This document shows positions 24,420-35,770 of a stretch of 64,000 bases of DNA, piece by piece. The DNA comes from Paragonimus westermani (taxonomy: Eukaryota > Platyhelminthes > Trematoda > Plagiorchiida > Troglotrematidae): NCBI GenBank assembly GCA_008508345.1, contig QNGE01001696.1, positions 1 through 64,000 of the forward strand, read 5' to 3'. The notes under the pieces were generated by a model, which was not told the origin of the DNA, did not search any database, and worked only from the letters and a program-made list of their open reading frames with translations. Numbering within the stretch: the first letter of the stretch is position 1; each line of letters begins with the position of its first letter. The position numbers and the translations under genes were made by a program.

Positions 24420-25075
24420 ATTCAAACCAAAATTAGCGCTCAGAAAAAACGCGCATCAAACAAGCTTGTTTTCAGCGCTTCATCATCAGGCTAAATACAA
24501 CACATTTATTTGGGTTCGCTGGGGGTAGTATGCCCGTGAGGTGAGGGATGGTGATCATTAATGGTCAGTCAGTCAAACTTGTGAAATCTAGTTATGTAGG
24601 CCAGTGAATTGGGTTGTAATCGTTTTCGGAAAATCCGTAGTCCTATGTAACAGTTCGATCCGGGCTATCGATACAGGGCCACCGAAGGTTCAGTGTTTTG
24701 GCCAGACGTTTTTGTGAGCAGAACAGGGGCGAATGTGAGCAGACTGCGATGGCTTCTGCAATGGCTAGTAGACGACGTTTGACCCACTCTGGTGGCGCTC
24801 CACCAACTCGATATATAGGCTTGAACGAGTCAGCCGGGTTGATCAGATGATTCCACTCCCCCAACTGATCACCGATCGCTGATGAGCAAACCTTTATCGA
24901 CCCTGGCGCTAGTCACGCTGGATGGTGCTCCCGCATGGGTTCAGGTAGTCACTCTGTTGTGGGGCCTGTATAGCTTGCTGCACAAGGACAGACGGAATGG
25001 TAAACACGCGTTCACGACCCCTGGACGTTTAATGTTTACAATTTATTTTGGTTTGCATTTTTTGTGTGTGACTGA
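24420..25075 (-). pseudogene. Penelope-like element (family B), decayed GIY-YIG end and 3' tail
   Basis: The minus strand from about 25020 reads CAASYTGPTTE, stop, LPEPMREHHPA, stop, then an LGEWNHLINPADSFKPIYRV block, RLLAIAEAIAV, and CSQKRLAKTLNLRWP ending near 24660. These correspond to YIG-T, R-EH, H-D-P-FK-IYRV, the catalytic-glutamate helix and the CVQK...LPWP tail of trematode PLE endonucleases. Two in-frame stops and the loss of YIG show it is dead. The protein differs from family A (it has the IYRV and LRWP blocks), so this is a separate lineage. A 3' tail continues to about 24430 and includes CCTGATGATGAAGCGCTGAAAAC and the palindrome AAACAAGCTTGTTT. Confidence 0.75.
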
Positions 25076-25565
25076 GCCAAGGGATGTAAGCTCAACTTTG
25101 AGAATAGTAAGAAAGTAATGTAATGCTTCTGATGTTGCTGGCATTAATAGTCATATTCTATGATCGACTAGTCGGCATCATCTTACTACGATTGGTTCAC
25201 GTTAGCAGCGATCAGGTATCAGAACCTTACAATGGGTATCTAGGTGTCAGTATTCTGAGCAGTGCGCCCACTGAAAATTGTATTTAGTTTATCAGGAATT
25301 AACAAGCAAAAAGATACACACTAGTGGAACGCAAACGACGAACGGATTGGATTTCCTTATCCAGCTGATGTGCCGTTTCACCATTCTATACAATCAAGTT
25401 TAATTAATAGATAGGAAATTGTATTAGCTTAACTAAGGAAGTGCCTTACTGTGAAGTAGGCATGAAATTAGTTAGTGGCTTTGCAATTATCATGTTAGTT
25501 CTAAGCAGCAATTATCGGATCGTCTGGATACATTATGCGGTACTTCCATGTAGACTTCTGTGCAG

Positions 25566-25672
25566 TTAGTGAAAGTATGAAACAAATTTTATTGTACAAA
25601 TCAGGCTATAGCCCTGGAATCCAAGAGTGTAAAGATTATGTATCTTATTATGGAAAAGATGGGGGGGTACTG
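25566..25672 (+). CDS. candidate internal exon (35 codons), unknown protein
   Basis: Acceptor CCATGTAGAC-TTCTGTGCAG ends at 25565; donor GTACTG|GTAAAT has GT at 25673. The segment reads SESMKQILLYKSGYSPG and ends YYGKDGGVL, entering phase 1 and leaving phase 0. Both sites are reasonable, but there is no homology support. Confidence 0.27.
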
Positions 25673-27275
25673 GTAAATAAACAGTGGATTGATATCAAAC
25701 CGAAGTATTCAGAGAATCGGAAATGATTATTTTTCGTAACTTCGTCTAGTCGAAATGAAGGTTTGTATGGCTCGGGGTTGTGTAGCCCTTTCGTTTTTTG
25801 TCTACATGTACATGTATGCAATTAAACTTTTACAAAATAACAAATTCTCTTTCATTCGAATAGTCTGGATCATTGCGTTGTAGAATCTATCCCATCAATG
25901 TCTCATATAACGTAGTCAATTAAGATGTTAGGACAGAATTACACTGAGTTAATGTTTGTGGCTAGACAACAAAGGCGTAAGAGTTCCACTCACTCTGACT
26001 GAGTAGATATTCATTGAGAAAACAGGTCCATGACACGAACGGCAATCTGCATTAAGAGAAAAACAGATGACAGTGTGCAGTTAACTACTGACCAGTGTAA
26101 CTTACGTATTGTTCAGGCTGCTGGTTCTACCGCGAAAACGACACTCAAAATGTGGGCACTTTGGAACACCTCTAACCGAAGTGCACAAAACGTACACAAC
26201 CGATGATGTGAACGAGTTTGATACGTGTTTGAAGTTTTATGGGATTAGGGTGAAAAGAGCCACTGTGACCAACTTTTAGAGTAAACTTCAATTCCTTTGA
26301 AATAAAATAGATGTTTGATGTGGTAATGGGATAGGACGGAACAATTTTGCCCAAACTCCCGAAAAAAACATCATGTTTCACATAGCCCATTTCTGTTGGT
26401 TACACAAAGTTAGAAGAAATGAGTGCACGTGGTCTGGTTTATTACATTTTGGGGACCCAAAACATCGGCTTCGTAAGATTGCGCGTAATTGCGCATCATT
26501 ATACACCGCCTTTCGAGACAATTGTACTCTCAAAACAGGAATAAGCACTAAATCTGGATATAATTAAATGATTTATAAACAATACATACGGTCTATACCG
26601 CCTTATCCATTAGATTCCAGTGTTTCATCAGTTTTATAAAACAGAAAGGTCCTTCCCAACTAGGATCGGTCTTCTGATAACCTATAAAGGTATCTTTTTC
26701 CTTAAAAACGGTCACATCACCTCAAAGATTGGACACCTCCAAGTGCTATTAATAGCGTATCAGGTTCCTTGCAACGTAGCTCATTTTCAACTCAGTCCAA
26801 GGACTAACAGACGGTTACATGAGTAAATACACACTATCTTAATAAAATCCAATCACGTCAAAAACAACAACAAACATTTCTTGGTTTGTTCAGGCTGGTG
26901 GGCTACTCACGTGTACGGTTCTGTTGAACCTTAACATGCCAACAAGAATTCCAATGTCAAGACCTTGATTTTTGTTTGTTGTGCAAATATTGGCTATATG
27001 AACAGACGGACTAGCAAAACGAACGTTGAATGACCATGAATGAATAAGTTCTAATTCTAGGAATCGGACAGTCCATTTATCTGTTGATACTCTTGGATTA
27101 CAACAAGGGATGGAGCCCCCCCAAATCACATACATGTTACTGTTCACGGTAGAACAGTCGTATACGTCTGTAAAGCCACCGAAAGATTGTCCAGTTTAAC
27201 TGAGCTGCTGTCACTAAAATGTACTGTAAATGAAAAACGGAACCAATAATTGGTTTTATCATTTTCCATACGAAG

Positions 27276-27373
27276 GGTACTGTCAAGGTACACCCGAGGA
27301 TGCAACAGAACTGCCAGAATGGATCACAGCACTAGTGGCTTTGATCGAACTCGTTCGCACTTGGAGGTCAAAG
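27276..27373 (+). CDS. candidate internal exon (32 codons), unknown protein
   Basis: Acceptor TTTTATCATTTTCCATACGAAG ends at 27275 and consensus donor AAG|GTAAGC has GT at 27374. The segment enters in phase 1, leaves in phase 0, and reads YCQGTPEDATELPEWIT then ALVALIELVRTWRSK, an amphipathic, helix-repeat-like stretch. One alternative frame is closed by TAG. Of all candidates its composition looks most like real protein, but I cannot name a family. Confidence 0.4.
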
Positions 27374-27944
27374 GTAAGCCTTAATCCTGCTTTTGAAAGT
27401 TAGACAAATGGTCGAGACATACCTCACGTTGTCCATTTTAACACAAGCTCTTCAAGTTTTGGTTCTTTTTCGCTGTCGAATCTAATTCCCAGAGTTTATA
27501 CTTGTACTCTGGCATGTATGCATTTGATGTCATATTTCAAACTGCTTTGCCATGCATTGGCATTTTGCTTTCTACTTGCCCTGATCTACACAGCCAATCA
27601 ATGTGCTAAAATCAACTACTTGGTGTTCACCTAGTTCAGAACGTTAGAAAACATTTGCCGCCCTGATCTTTTTAAATGCCAGTAACCAACTGGCCAGTTT
27701 GAGGTCAGGGGGTTTAAGGGAACGTTTTCTGATTACTGATTAAATTGTTATTGTAACTAAACCTCGTCGCGTCGGAAGTATGCGTAACAGTCTTTCTGGA
27801 TAGTGCATAACTCATCGAGGGATTGTAGTATATCTCCTGTAGTTAGGTGATCTGGCAAACCAACTGATATATACAGTCGAAGTAGCGTGTGCAAATGTCT
27901 AGATTCAACTTATCCCTTGGTCTAGCGGAAAAACAACAAATCTT

Positions 27945-28075
27945 TTCAAGTAAACTCGTCTCATCTACATAAAACGTACATTGGTTGGAATACTGGACTT
28001 GCGGACGAACACAACGCCAGTATGCTCAAAGCAAGATTTACTGAGCATGCTCGAATCTGGTTGTACATAATTCGA
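27945..28075 (+). pseudogene. possible PLE GIY-YIG remnant
   Basis: The plus strand reads TYIGWNTGL and, a little later, ARFTEHARIWL. The spacing is similar to YIG-T-x-L...R-EH-x-W in PLE endonucleases. There is no flanking linker, catalytic-glutamate block or 3' tail, so this may be coincidence. Confidence 0.2.
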
Positions 28076-28079
28076 TCGC

Positions 28080-30125
28080 TTAGTATGTTGGCCAAAACGC
28101 ACCAGTGTTCATCTCAATCCCTTTGTATTTCACTTTCCATAGGATGGTAATTCATACGTAGCCTAAGTGAAGAAAAGTATACACACATAAGATCACTTCC
28201 GTTTGTCATAATCTCATTGATTTTGAACAGCTTACTGATGGGGGCATAATTGCAACCTGAACGAATAGGCGAACCCAATCATCTTATGGCGCTTTGTCAG
28301 ATTCCCATATACAGTATGACCTCGTGTTAATACGTTAATCATCCTCTGTTGTCACTATCTTAGTTACAAAATTTCGAACTGCTCAGTGAAGTTTATATGA
28401 AATCAAATAACACGAATGAAAGTTGAACAGAGTGGAACGCACATTAGAACATATCCTTGCATTGAATATCTATCGATAACTCTGTTGCACTACCTTCTCC
28501 AATCGCTTAAACCCTTCACTTAACCGAACATGTCAAACAACGTGAATATTTCATCACCCACTAACTAGGAATAGCAGAAGCTAAAACGTGATGAAGATGG
28601 TCTTTCAGGCTTTATAACGACTGTGTTAAGCATAACGCCTGTAAATTCACAATAAGCATGATGTATTGGTCATATCCGAGTGCTCAACTGAAAACTTTTG
28701 TGAATTGTGTTCAGGTTGCCTGATCAAGTTAGAAGCACAATAAAGAAGATCGCTCTGTACAATTCATTTCGTAACCATACGAACAAGGCTTGTCAGTTAT
28801 GTTGAAGTTACTGCCCTCACTGAACCAACTGAACATGGTTTGTGTGATGAATAGAATTTCGGGGATGTGGACTATTTGAAACGGAACAACATCCACACTT
28901 GGTCACAGAGTAACCAGTCGGATAATCCTTTCGGCTAGACTCACATGCACGACAGCCAGGGTGTAAACTCTGGTCGGGGCGGGGATGTACACTAATAATG
29001 AGGTCAAATAAGACTGAAGCCCGGGTCTGGCGTTTTCCTTCGAAGTGGGCTACCAGAAATACGACCCAGAATGATAAGGCTGTTAGCAATCGTGGATGCT
29101 GTTCAATTTAAATTAGTTCAAACCCTTGTTTTCATAAGCAGGCGAAGGTTTACAAAGATATTTCGTATTAGCAGACTGCCTGCACTTCAGTCTGTGCTTC
29201 TATAATTAAGAGGCGGCGTGAACAACAGACATCATCCATCACAGCATTATTTGGTCCCGCCTACTTTAGACAAATGTTCTTCTAACGGTTTCATTGTAGC
29301 TATTCGACGCGAAACGTCGTACAGCACAGATTACATTCAGTTTGAAGATAAAGCACCACAGTCTCAACTCCCGTTTGCGTCAGCCTTAATACAATCCTTC
29401 TACGGGAAACGTTCATTAAAGCACTTGAGGTAAACAAGGAAATTAATGGAAGTTAACGGACACTATCATCTTCAGGACCACTTGGAATGGCTGAGATGTC
29501 ATCAAGTTGACAAGGGACATCTCTAGACTTTATTCAGCGAAGATGAGGACTTCTTTGTCCGTGACCAAGATGTTCGCTTTTGTTGTAACCGATAAACGGA
29601 GTCTTAGACCAACTGAAAACGTTTTCCTGATGCAAACGGCGCATTCACTGCTATGGTTACCAACCAGAACACGCATTTTTCAGTGATGTCCAGTGAAGTA
29701 AATTTCACTGTTACCCATGAAGTACTTAGTTAATCTACGGAGTCATTAAGCTTTCACGAATTTACAAATGGCCTACTTGACTGACAAACCGCTGCTCCGC
29801 TTGCACCCGCTACCGTGCCGAGGTGACCAAAGTAACTAAGATAACGACTGTCAAACACCTGCATTCTTTCCTTCACCAATACTGCAAGTTGATGAGCTTG
29901 TGATACCACTTGCGAACCGCTTTTAACACGTGCTGTAAGAGTGAAAACTCTATGGCAATACCTTATTCCTCATAGAGCTGATGAACGAAATGCTTAGTAC
30001 AGTAGGTAGCAACAGGGAAGTTGTGAGTTGATATTTTCAGTGAGCCACCTTCATCTGATGAGAGAAAACAGGACTACAACTAGTCGTTCAGAGTGGGATT
30101 TGTGCGTGCGTCATAAAGCAAAACG
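28080..30125. other. no supported feature
   Basis: AT-rich sequence without protein-like frames or repeats shared with the rest of the window. A small hairpin CGACG-CGAAA-CGTCG lies near 29308-29322. Confidence 0.4.
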
Positions 30126-30129
30126 TGTT

Positions 30130-30402
30130 TTATTTTGTTTCAGTGGCCAACGAAACTTAGAAGAAACCCAGTCGCGAAACTTTTGGACTTTTGTTGGCTT
30201 CAAATCAATGACAGAATCAGCATATCGAGACAGGAAAAGTTCTTCTCTAAATGGGCTGATCAACCATTCCGGAAGCTCAGAGATATCAGATTTGGATTCA
30301 TTCACCCACACAACCCACTGTCTCATATGGAATCCACCCAACAGTACAGAAGGTTGACCGTCCCGGGAGGATTCCTCAGAGATTTTACGCCGGAATCCAC
30401 TT
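30130..30402 (-). repeat. repeat T, old diverged copy
   Basis: Minus orientation. CCCACTGTCTCATATGGAAT (about 30314-30333) is shared exactly with the 14-kb copies, and flanking blocks align with changes (CCGGGAGGATT for CCGGCAGGATT; CGCCGGAATCCAC for CGCTGGAATCCAC). The tRNA-like part (about 30180-30280) is recognisable only by alignment and has lost box B. It is much older than the composite at 13.9 kb. Confidence 0.7.
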
Positions 30403-30424
30403 CGTTAGAATCCCTCTCGTGACT

Positions 30425-30530
30425 CACGTAGACAATGACATCCGCGTTCGTGCATGCTCTTTCTGCTAGTGGTTTGAATCCAGCAGATGTTCAGATTTTT
30501 CACAATTTGGTTTTTTCTAAATTGTTATAA
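30425..30530 (+). repeat. repeat T, diverged 3' fragment in opposite orientation
   Basis: The plus strand contains TGGTTTGAATCCAGC, then GATTTTTCACAATTTGG and TTCTAAATTG. These match box B and the downstream part of repeat T (GGTTCGAATCCAGC...TGATTTTTCACAGTTGGG...CTAAAAAATC). With the minus copy just upstream it forms the same minus-then-plus arrangement as the 14-kb composite. Confidence 0.6.
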
Positions 30531-31152
30531 ATGCAAACCTAACTACCATTAATGCCAACGGAAGTGTGTCACTGACTTCGTGAGTATCCTTAAGTTCCTT
30601 CAGTCCATATCACAACGTGTTATAGCATTATTCACAAACCTCAGATTGCTTGCCTTAATTTAACCGCGAATCTCTATGAGCACTGGCAAACCGTGCATCC
30701 CTGTGCATGCCTCGAGCTAGATAAAACAGTCCCAATCTTGATTCGTCTCCATGAATAATCAATGGCACCGACATAGTATTGTTGGACAACCAATGTAGGT
30801 ATGCAGGCATGCGGGAAAATTGCCATGTACATGTGACTAAGCATTGAAATTGATCGATTCTTATTTTCATTTTACGAGTTTACATTTATGGGCGGAGTCT
30901 TGGAATGGTTGTAAATAGTGTCTAAATAGCGCACTTGATTGGAAGATCCGTTTGGAGGACAAGTTTAGAGAGTTAGTTCTAGGTCTCATCCAACAAACAG
31001 ATAACCTAAGCATTGAAATTTTTGCTAGTCTCGAACAGCACACCAGTTCAATAGCAAGCCTCAACTGTCACCTTGGTCGTCGCAGTCCACACATTATGTA
31101 TCCAGCCACTCAATCAAGCGGTTTTTGATTATGCGAGCAAAGATGCCAGTTT

Positions 31153-31177
31153 GTTAACGATCTTAAGGATCGTTAAC
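31153..31177. repeat. perfect 10-bp inverted repeat with 5-base loop
   Basis: GTTAACGATC, loop TTAAG, GATCGTTAAC. The stem is perfect. There is no U-tract or gene end beside it, so no terminator role is suggested. Confidence 0.7.
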
Positions 31178-31867
31178 TTGTTGCTGACCTTATCAGCTCT
31201 TATATAAGGGATTCATGCAGAAGGGTGAAATTGCAGCTTAACTGTTCTTAAGGCAGAACATTTTTTGGATGCCAGATGATGGCAACCCTGGTATGCCACA
31301 TTTCACTGACTGTAAGTTATTGACGGGATGTGGGCTATGGTTAGGTTAGTTCAAACATATGACCACACAGACTCGCAGTGTGATGGAGCTGAGGCACAAT
31401 GACAAAAATATTTCCATACTTCAGTTGGCTCCTTTGGAGAGTAAACAAGAATGTTAGGGTTTATCAGTAATGCACAATCTTGTCACGATGAAGACTTCCA
31501 ATGCGATCACGCTTTCATGAGATGACTGAGTTGACAACCACATTATTGAATTCATACTTGGTGTGACTGAGACATCAAGAACAACGTTTGAGGGAAAATT
31601 GGATGAAAACTCAACGCAACTCGGCAGCTCCATTCAGCTGTGGATGGCTACTGAACGATTTCAAGCACAAGTCGATTGCATCTCACAGGTACACGAGGTA
31701 TGGATAGACAAGCTTACAGATTTCTCAAAATTCAATTGGATGAGAAAGCATATTTATGGCGTCCTCAATTGGTGTCGTCAGAACAGTTACTGCGTCTCTT
31801 GTCAAGATAATCTAGCAACCTGAACAAATGTGGCTCAACATTTGCACACGATGATTCAATCGTCTCT

Positions 31868-32060
31868 AATGCGGAGTCAATGCACCAATGGTCTACACGG
31901 TCGCTTCATGCAAACGAGGTCGGAGTTCAACTTCCGGCCATTGTAGGACTACGAACTCTAGACAAAGCCTACCACGAGGAAAACTGTTCGCACTTGCTGG
32001 ATAAAAGGTTTATGGGAATGTGGGAGCCGCGATCATTTATGAGTGATGCTTAATTCATTT
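31868..32060 (+). repeat. SINE-S, degraded copy
   Basis: Plus-strand copy with box-A-like TCAATGCACCAATGG, box-B-like GGAGTTCAACTTCCGGCC, and the 3' block CCGCGATCATTTATGAGTGATG. The ribozyme segment (CTAGACAAAGCC...GAGGAAAACTG) keeps spacing but has lost the conserved core. Confidence 0.7.
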
Positions 32061-33659
32061 TGACTAAAAAGCCTGTTCTACCTACCGGTAACTATCATAT
32101 TTAAAGGTTGTAATGTTTCAAGTAGAAAGCATAGAAATGGTTTGCTAAAAACTCTAATCGTCTGCATCACTAAGACAAAGAAACACTACCATGCACTGTA
32201 AATCGCATAGTCTGTTGACCAACATTCAACATCGTTTGACCACAAGGATTCCAGCATGAAAATTGCGTAGTTCTCTTTTCCGACTCGCTGTAACTACGTA
32301 CACAATCAGTTGCTTAGGTAATATTGAGCTGTATGCAGGGGATTCATCCAGTCACTGATTTTATATACCATTAATGGATTTCCGAGGACATGGATATTTG
32401 AATTCCATATTTGGAGCTCTGTGAAGAGTTGAACGACAACTTGGCATCACAGTCAGTTTGATTTCACTTGGGAGGTGTACTGTTCTGGTGTATGCACGAG
32501 GTCACCCGGTCTCGACAGAATTAAAATTATTCCTTACTCTTGGTATACAGTTGATAGACTCACGATGTTTGTACTTTAGTTACCGTCACAAATCTTGAGC
32601 CAGATTCGCTTGTGCTTGGTGTTCAGATTGCTCGGTTATCTTGATAGGAGAAGCAGCAACTCTTCTGTTGACACCGACTGAGGATGCCACAAACATACTT
32701 TCTGTCCTGTGTGCAATCCTAAATAAAGTGTGACATCTTTCTGTGTTCGGATGCAGCTGCGAGGGAACACCAGAAAAAGTGTGAAAAACCGCATGAAAAC
32801 TATAGTGTTGTGGGTTATCTTTAGCTGTGAGTCTAATCCCCATAAAATTAAAAGATATAAGCTACGTAAATCCTATGTTCTTTACTCCATATTCAAGTTC
32901 TTCAGTGCTGGAGTAGCTTGCCTGTTTTCTTTACGGGATTAGGTGGTTGTGTCGTTGAAAGCAAGGGCTGTCTGGGGAGATTTTTATCGACGATATCTTG
33001 GGTCTGGCTTCTATATACAGGGAACAACAGAACCGTGTACGAATCTTCGCATGTAAGTGAGTGTTACGTCCGATTGCTTGGTCCAAACTGCACTGTTGCT
33101 TACAAAATATCAGTCGGGCAGTTCGGTCTTTTTGATTTTCAATACAAGTGCACAAGTGCCTGGTATGATTCGTTTTCTAATCAGTCGTGCGGAATGTAAC
33201 ATCTGGGAGCACACTTGAAGTTCCTATACTTATGAGGGTTGGTTACGCCACATTAGTTAGATTGGCGTGGTCCATCCATTGTTTCACTTGTCATTGTTTG
33301 GGACCTGGGCTAATACAATTAGTCCGTCGTACGTCGCTTGAGCTAGAGGGGGAAGTAAATTAGCGCGCGTGCAAAAACAAAGATTGTATGGCCTCGTACT
33401 AGTTATTAACAAGGTAACTTCACCATGTCCAGCATACGTTTTAGTATTAAGAAAATAGAAAGGAAGACGCCTAATTAGTGAGTGTGACTCACTTCCATTA
33501 GCTGATAACTCTATTGGCACACTAATAGTCTTGTTAAGGTTTCATTAATAATACTATTTACATGGTCACTCAAGGTATTTCCGAATATGCTGTTTGTGGA
33601 GGAAACTCTTGTATACTGAAAACACTTATGAAAAGCATTCGATAACATTTTTGCACCAG

Positions 33660-33720
33660 ACTCAGAAGTTATTCTTACACTTGCTGCAAACTGAAGATCC
33701 AAGCAAATACAACTTCAGAG
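33660..33720 (+). CDS. candidate internal exon (20 codons), unknown protein
   Basis: Acceptor GATAACATTTTTGCACCAG ends at 33659 and donor AGAG|GTGAGT has GT at 33721. The segment reads TQKLFLHLLQTEDPSKYNFR plus one base. A second donor 11 bases on (TGG|GTAAGA, GT at 33732) gives a four-codon-longer form. Entry phase 0 fits the exon ending at 27373, and exit phase 1 fits the one starting at 36217. No family recognised. Confidence 0.3.
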
Positions 33721-34584
33721 GTGAGTCGTGGGTAAGATTACGTTGCCCGCATAGACGTGTTGACCACAAACGATCTGGAGATTCACAACTGTTATCGACA
33801 TCAACTTCGTTTTATGATATGCACCTATTCTAACTAAACGGCTCCCAGTTGTATAACCAATTCGTAAAACGGTGTAATGAGTCATCACAATGGATGTAGA
33901 ATTTCCAGAACTGGGTCACCTACCTGAAGACGTTCTGGATATTAATCACCTTCTCAGTTGCACTGCATACAGTATGGATCTCAGTAATACATGCAGCGTT
34001 CTACCCAACATTGTACTGTTAGCTACAATATGCATTAATGCATATTCCAGAAGTCTCCAGTGTCTCCAGTCGTAATGCTTACCGTTTCTTGTCAGAACAC
34101 ATTCACTGCGTTTGAACTGTGGTGTTAATCTTCATGGTTAAATCTATCGGTCAATCTTCCCGAATTACGCACAACCAAACAGCATAAATTAATGCTTGTA
34201 AAATTATGAAAAAACATAGTCCAAACAGTAATACCTGGAGTTTTACTTATTTCTTTGAAAACTGTCGATCGCTGAAGAAGCTTGCTCTAATTAGCTTAAA
34301 CTATTACGTTATTTGCGGGGTTTACATTTCTGTTAACAACTTATGGAGAGGAGAGAGGTTGAATAATCTTATGACTTTCAGCTCAAAGGCAGTTTTAAAG
34401 GGTTTCGAACAATCCGAATTGAAACATCACATGGACCGAACACCATGACATATTGACACGCCCATAAGTTCTCACCCGCAAGTACAAATTCAGGAACCAA
34501 GCTAAGAACAACTAAATTGCGGGAAAATATTTGTGATCAACCTATAATGGCTCACCGGATTTCAATTTCACCTTTGAAAGCTAA

Positions 34585-34703
34585 CAGTCACTACTGGTGA
34601 GAACTGTGCCTTCCGTGTTATAGCTTGACAATGTCACCAATATTCGTGGAAATCTAACAGCTGCGGTCTCAGATGAGTGATGTTCAATTTATACAATGTA
34701 CTG
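34585..34703 (+). repeat. SINE-S, degraded 3' half
   Basis: Plus orientation. CACTACTGGTGAGAACT aligns to the ribozyme part (CUGGUGAG for CUGAUGAG), and GCTGCGGTCTCAGATGAGTGATGTTCAA to the 3' end, followed by a tail (TTTATACAATGTA) shared with the copy ending near 35075. Confidence 0.55.
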
Positions 34704-34732
34704 ATGAGTAGTCGGGGATTTGGTTTATTCCC

Positions 34733-34800
34733 AAGTTGAACACCACTCACATTTGATCGCAGCATTCGCATTTGAGACGATCGGGCAACCCAACCATTGC
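34733..34800 (-). repeat. SINE-S, 3' end fragment, inverted
   Basis: The plus strand shows TTGAACACCACTCACATTTG then ATCGCAGCATTCGC, the reverse complement of the SINE-S 3' end. It lies tail to tail with the plus fragment ending at about 34703. The rest of the copy is missing or unrecognisable. Confidence 0.6.
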
Positions 34801-34852
34801 TTACAAGTGAGAGTGATTGAGCGTTCAGATTTGATAATCCGGTCGTGCCTAA

Positions 34853-35075
34853 TGTGAGGTCAATGGCACAGTGGTTAACACGGTTGCCTCATGATTAAAT
34901 GGCCGGAGTTCAAATCCTGAACATGGCAAGGATATGCACTACTGATGAGCTCTAATGAGAACGAAACTCGAGTCTCGTGCTTGTTTCCGAAAGAGAGTGG
35001 CTGGAAATTCTATCTGCATGCGAACGCTGTGAACAAATATGAGTGATGTTCAACTCTAGAATTATACAATGTAAT
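34853..35075 (+). repeat. SINE-S, near-complete copy with hammerhead ribozyme
   Basis: tRNA-derived head with box A AATGGCACAGTGGTTAA and box B GGAGTTCAAATCC, followed by ATGGCAAGGATATGC, the ribozyme at 34936-34980, a variable body, and 3' end GCTGTGAACAAATATGAGTG ending in a TATACAATGTA tail. SINEs have no protein and depend on partner retroelements. The layout (tRNA head, then hammerhead) is that of the schistosome Sm-alpha family. Confidence 0.8.
34936..34980 (+). ncRNA. hammerhead ribozyme in SINE-S (near intact)
   Basis: Core CUGAUGA at 34942-34948 and GAAA at 34963-34966 are intact. Stem II pairs 34949-34953 (GCUCU) with 34958-34962 (AGAAC), four of five pairs, around loop AAUG. Stem III is the very short palindromic ACUCGAGU (34966-34973), as in Sm-alpha ribozymes, and precedes the predicted cleavage after GUC at 34974. 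Stem I pairs 34936-34941 (GCACUA) with 34975-34980 (UCGUGC), five of six. The copy at 50073-50117 repairs the stem I and stem II mismatches, so the family consensus is a full hammerhead. Short stem III versions often act as dimers (established). Confidence 0.8.
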
Positions 35076-35584
35076 AATTTAACTGCACACTTTCTTCGGT
35101 TCCCGACGACATTCACCCTCATCCTAGATGTAAGTCTGTTACGTTCACTTGTTACGTTACGGGCTGGCCTAAGCTGAACGCCACTTGTTTCTTATTTGCA
35201 AGGTACTGTCCTATGAAGAAAGGCGTTAAGTTTGTTAACCCTACAGTAGGTTTGTTAAGTATGTCTGTGATTCAATCATTACGGCTTTCACAAGACGGTC
35301 GATTTGTTCCTGGTCCATAGAGGTTATTCATTTCCTATAACTGGGCTCTCTACGTTTCTGTTTAGCGTGCGTAACCTCGATATAAACCTTGGTATAAATG
35401 TCATGAGGTCTTGCAAAAGTCTGTTTTAATCGACGCCTGTGATACATTATACCGTAAACATTAAGAGAACGGTGTTACAACCCAATTTTCATGAGTAGGG
35501 AAATAGTGTATTGGTTGTAAGTTCAAAATCTGTTTGAACCCTATACTAACCAGTCTATAGTTGATTCCATTTGTGCGACAATGC

Positions 35585-35770
35585 GGTCAGGTCAGTTGTG
35601 AAATGTTGTGTTAACCAACGCGTCTGCCCTAAAAGTAAGCGGGTCAGAGTTCAACTTTTATCAGACAATACACATACGCTACTGATCGATCGTGATGGGT
35701 AAGAAACTCAGCTTCACTGCATTCCTAGGAAACTGGTCATCATAACATTCTATCTGAATGTATATTAGCG
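35585..35770 (+). repeat. SINE-S, degraded copy
   Basis: Plus orientation. GTTAACCAACGCGTCTGCC and GTCAGAGTTCAACTTTTATC align to the tRNA-like head. ACGCTACTGATCGATCG then AAGAAACTCAGCTTCACTGC align to the ribozyme, with a broken stem II. Confidence 0.55.

Noticed and set aside
30028..30357. Plus-strand frame of 109 codons and overlapping frames
   Set aside because: Lies over the diverged repeat-T copy; no protein features.
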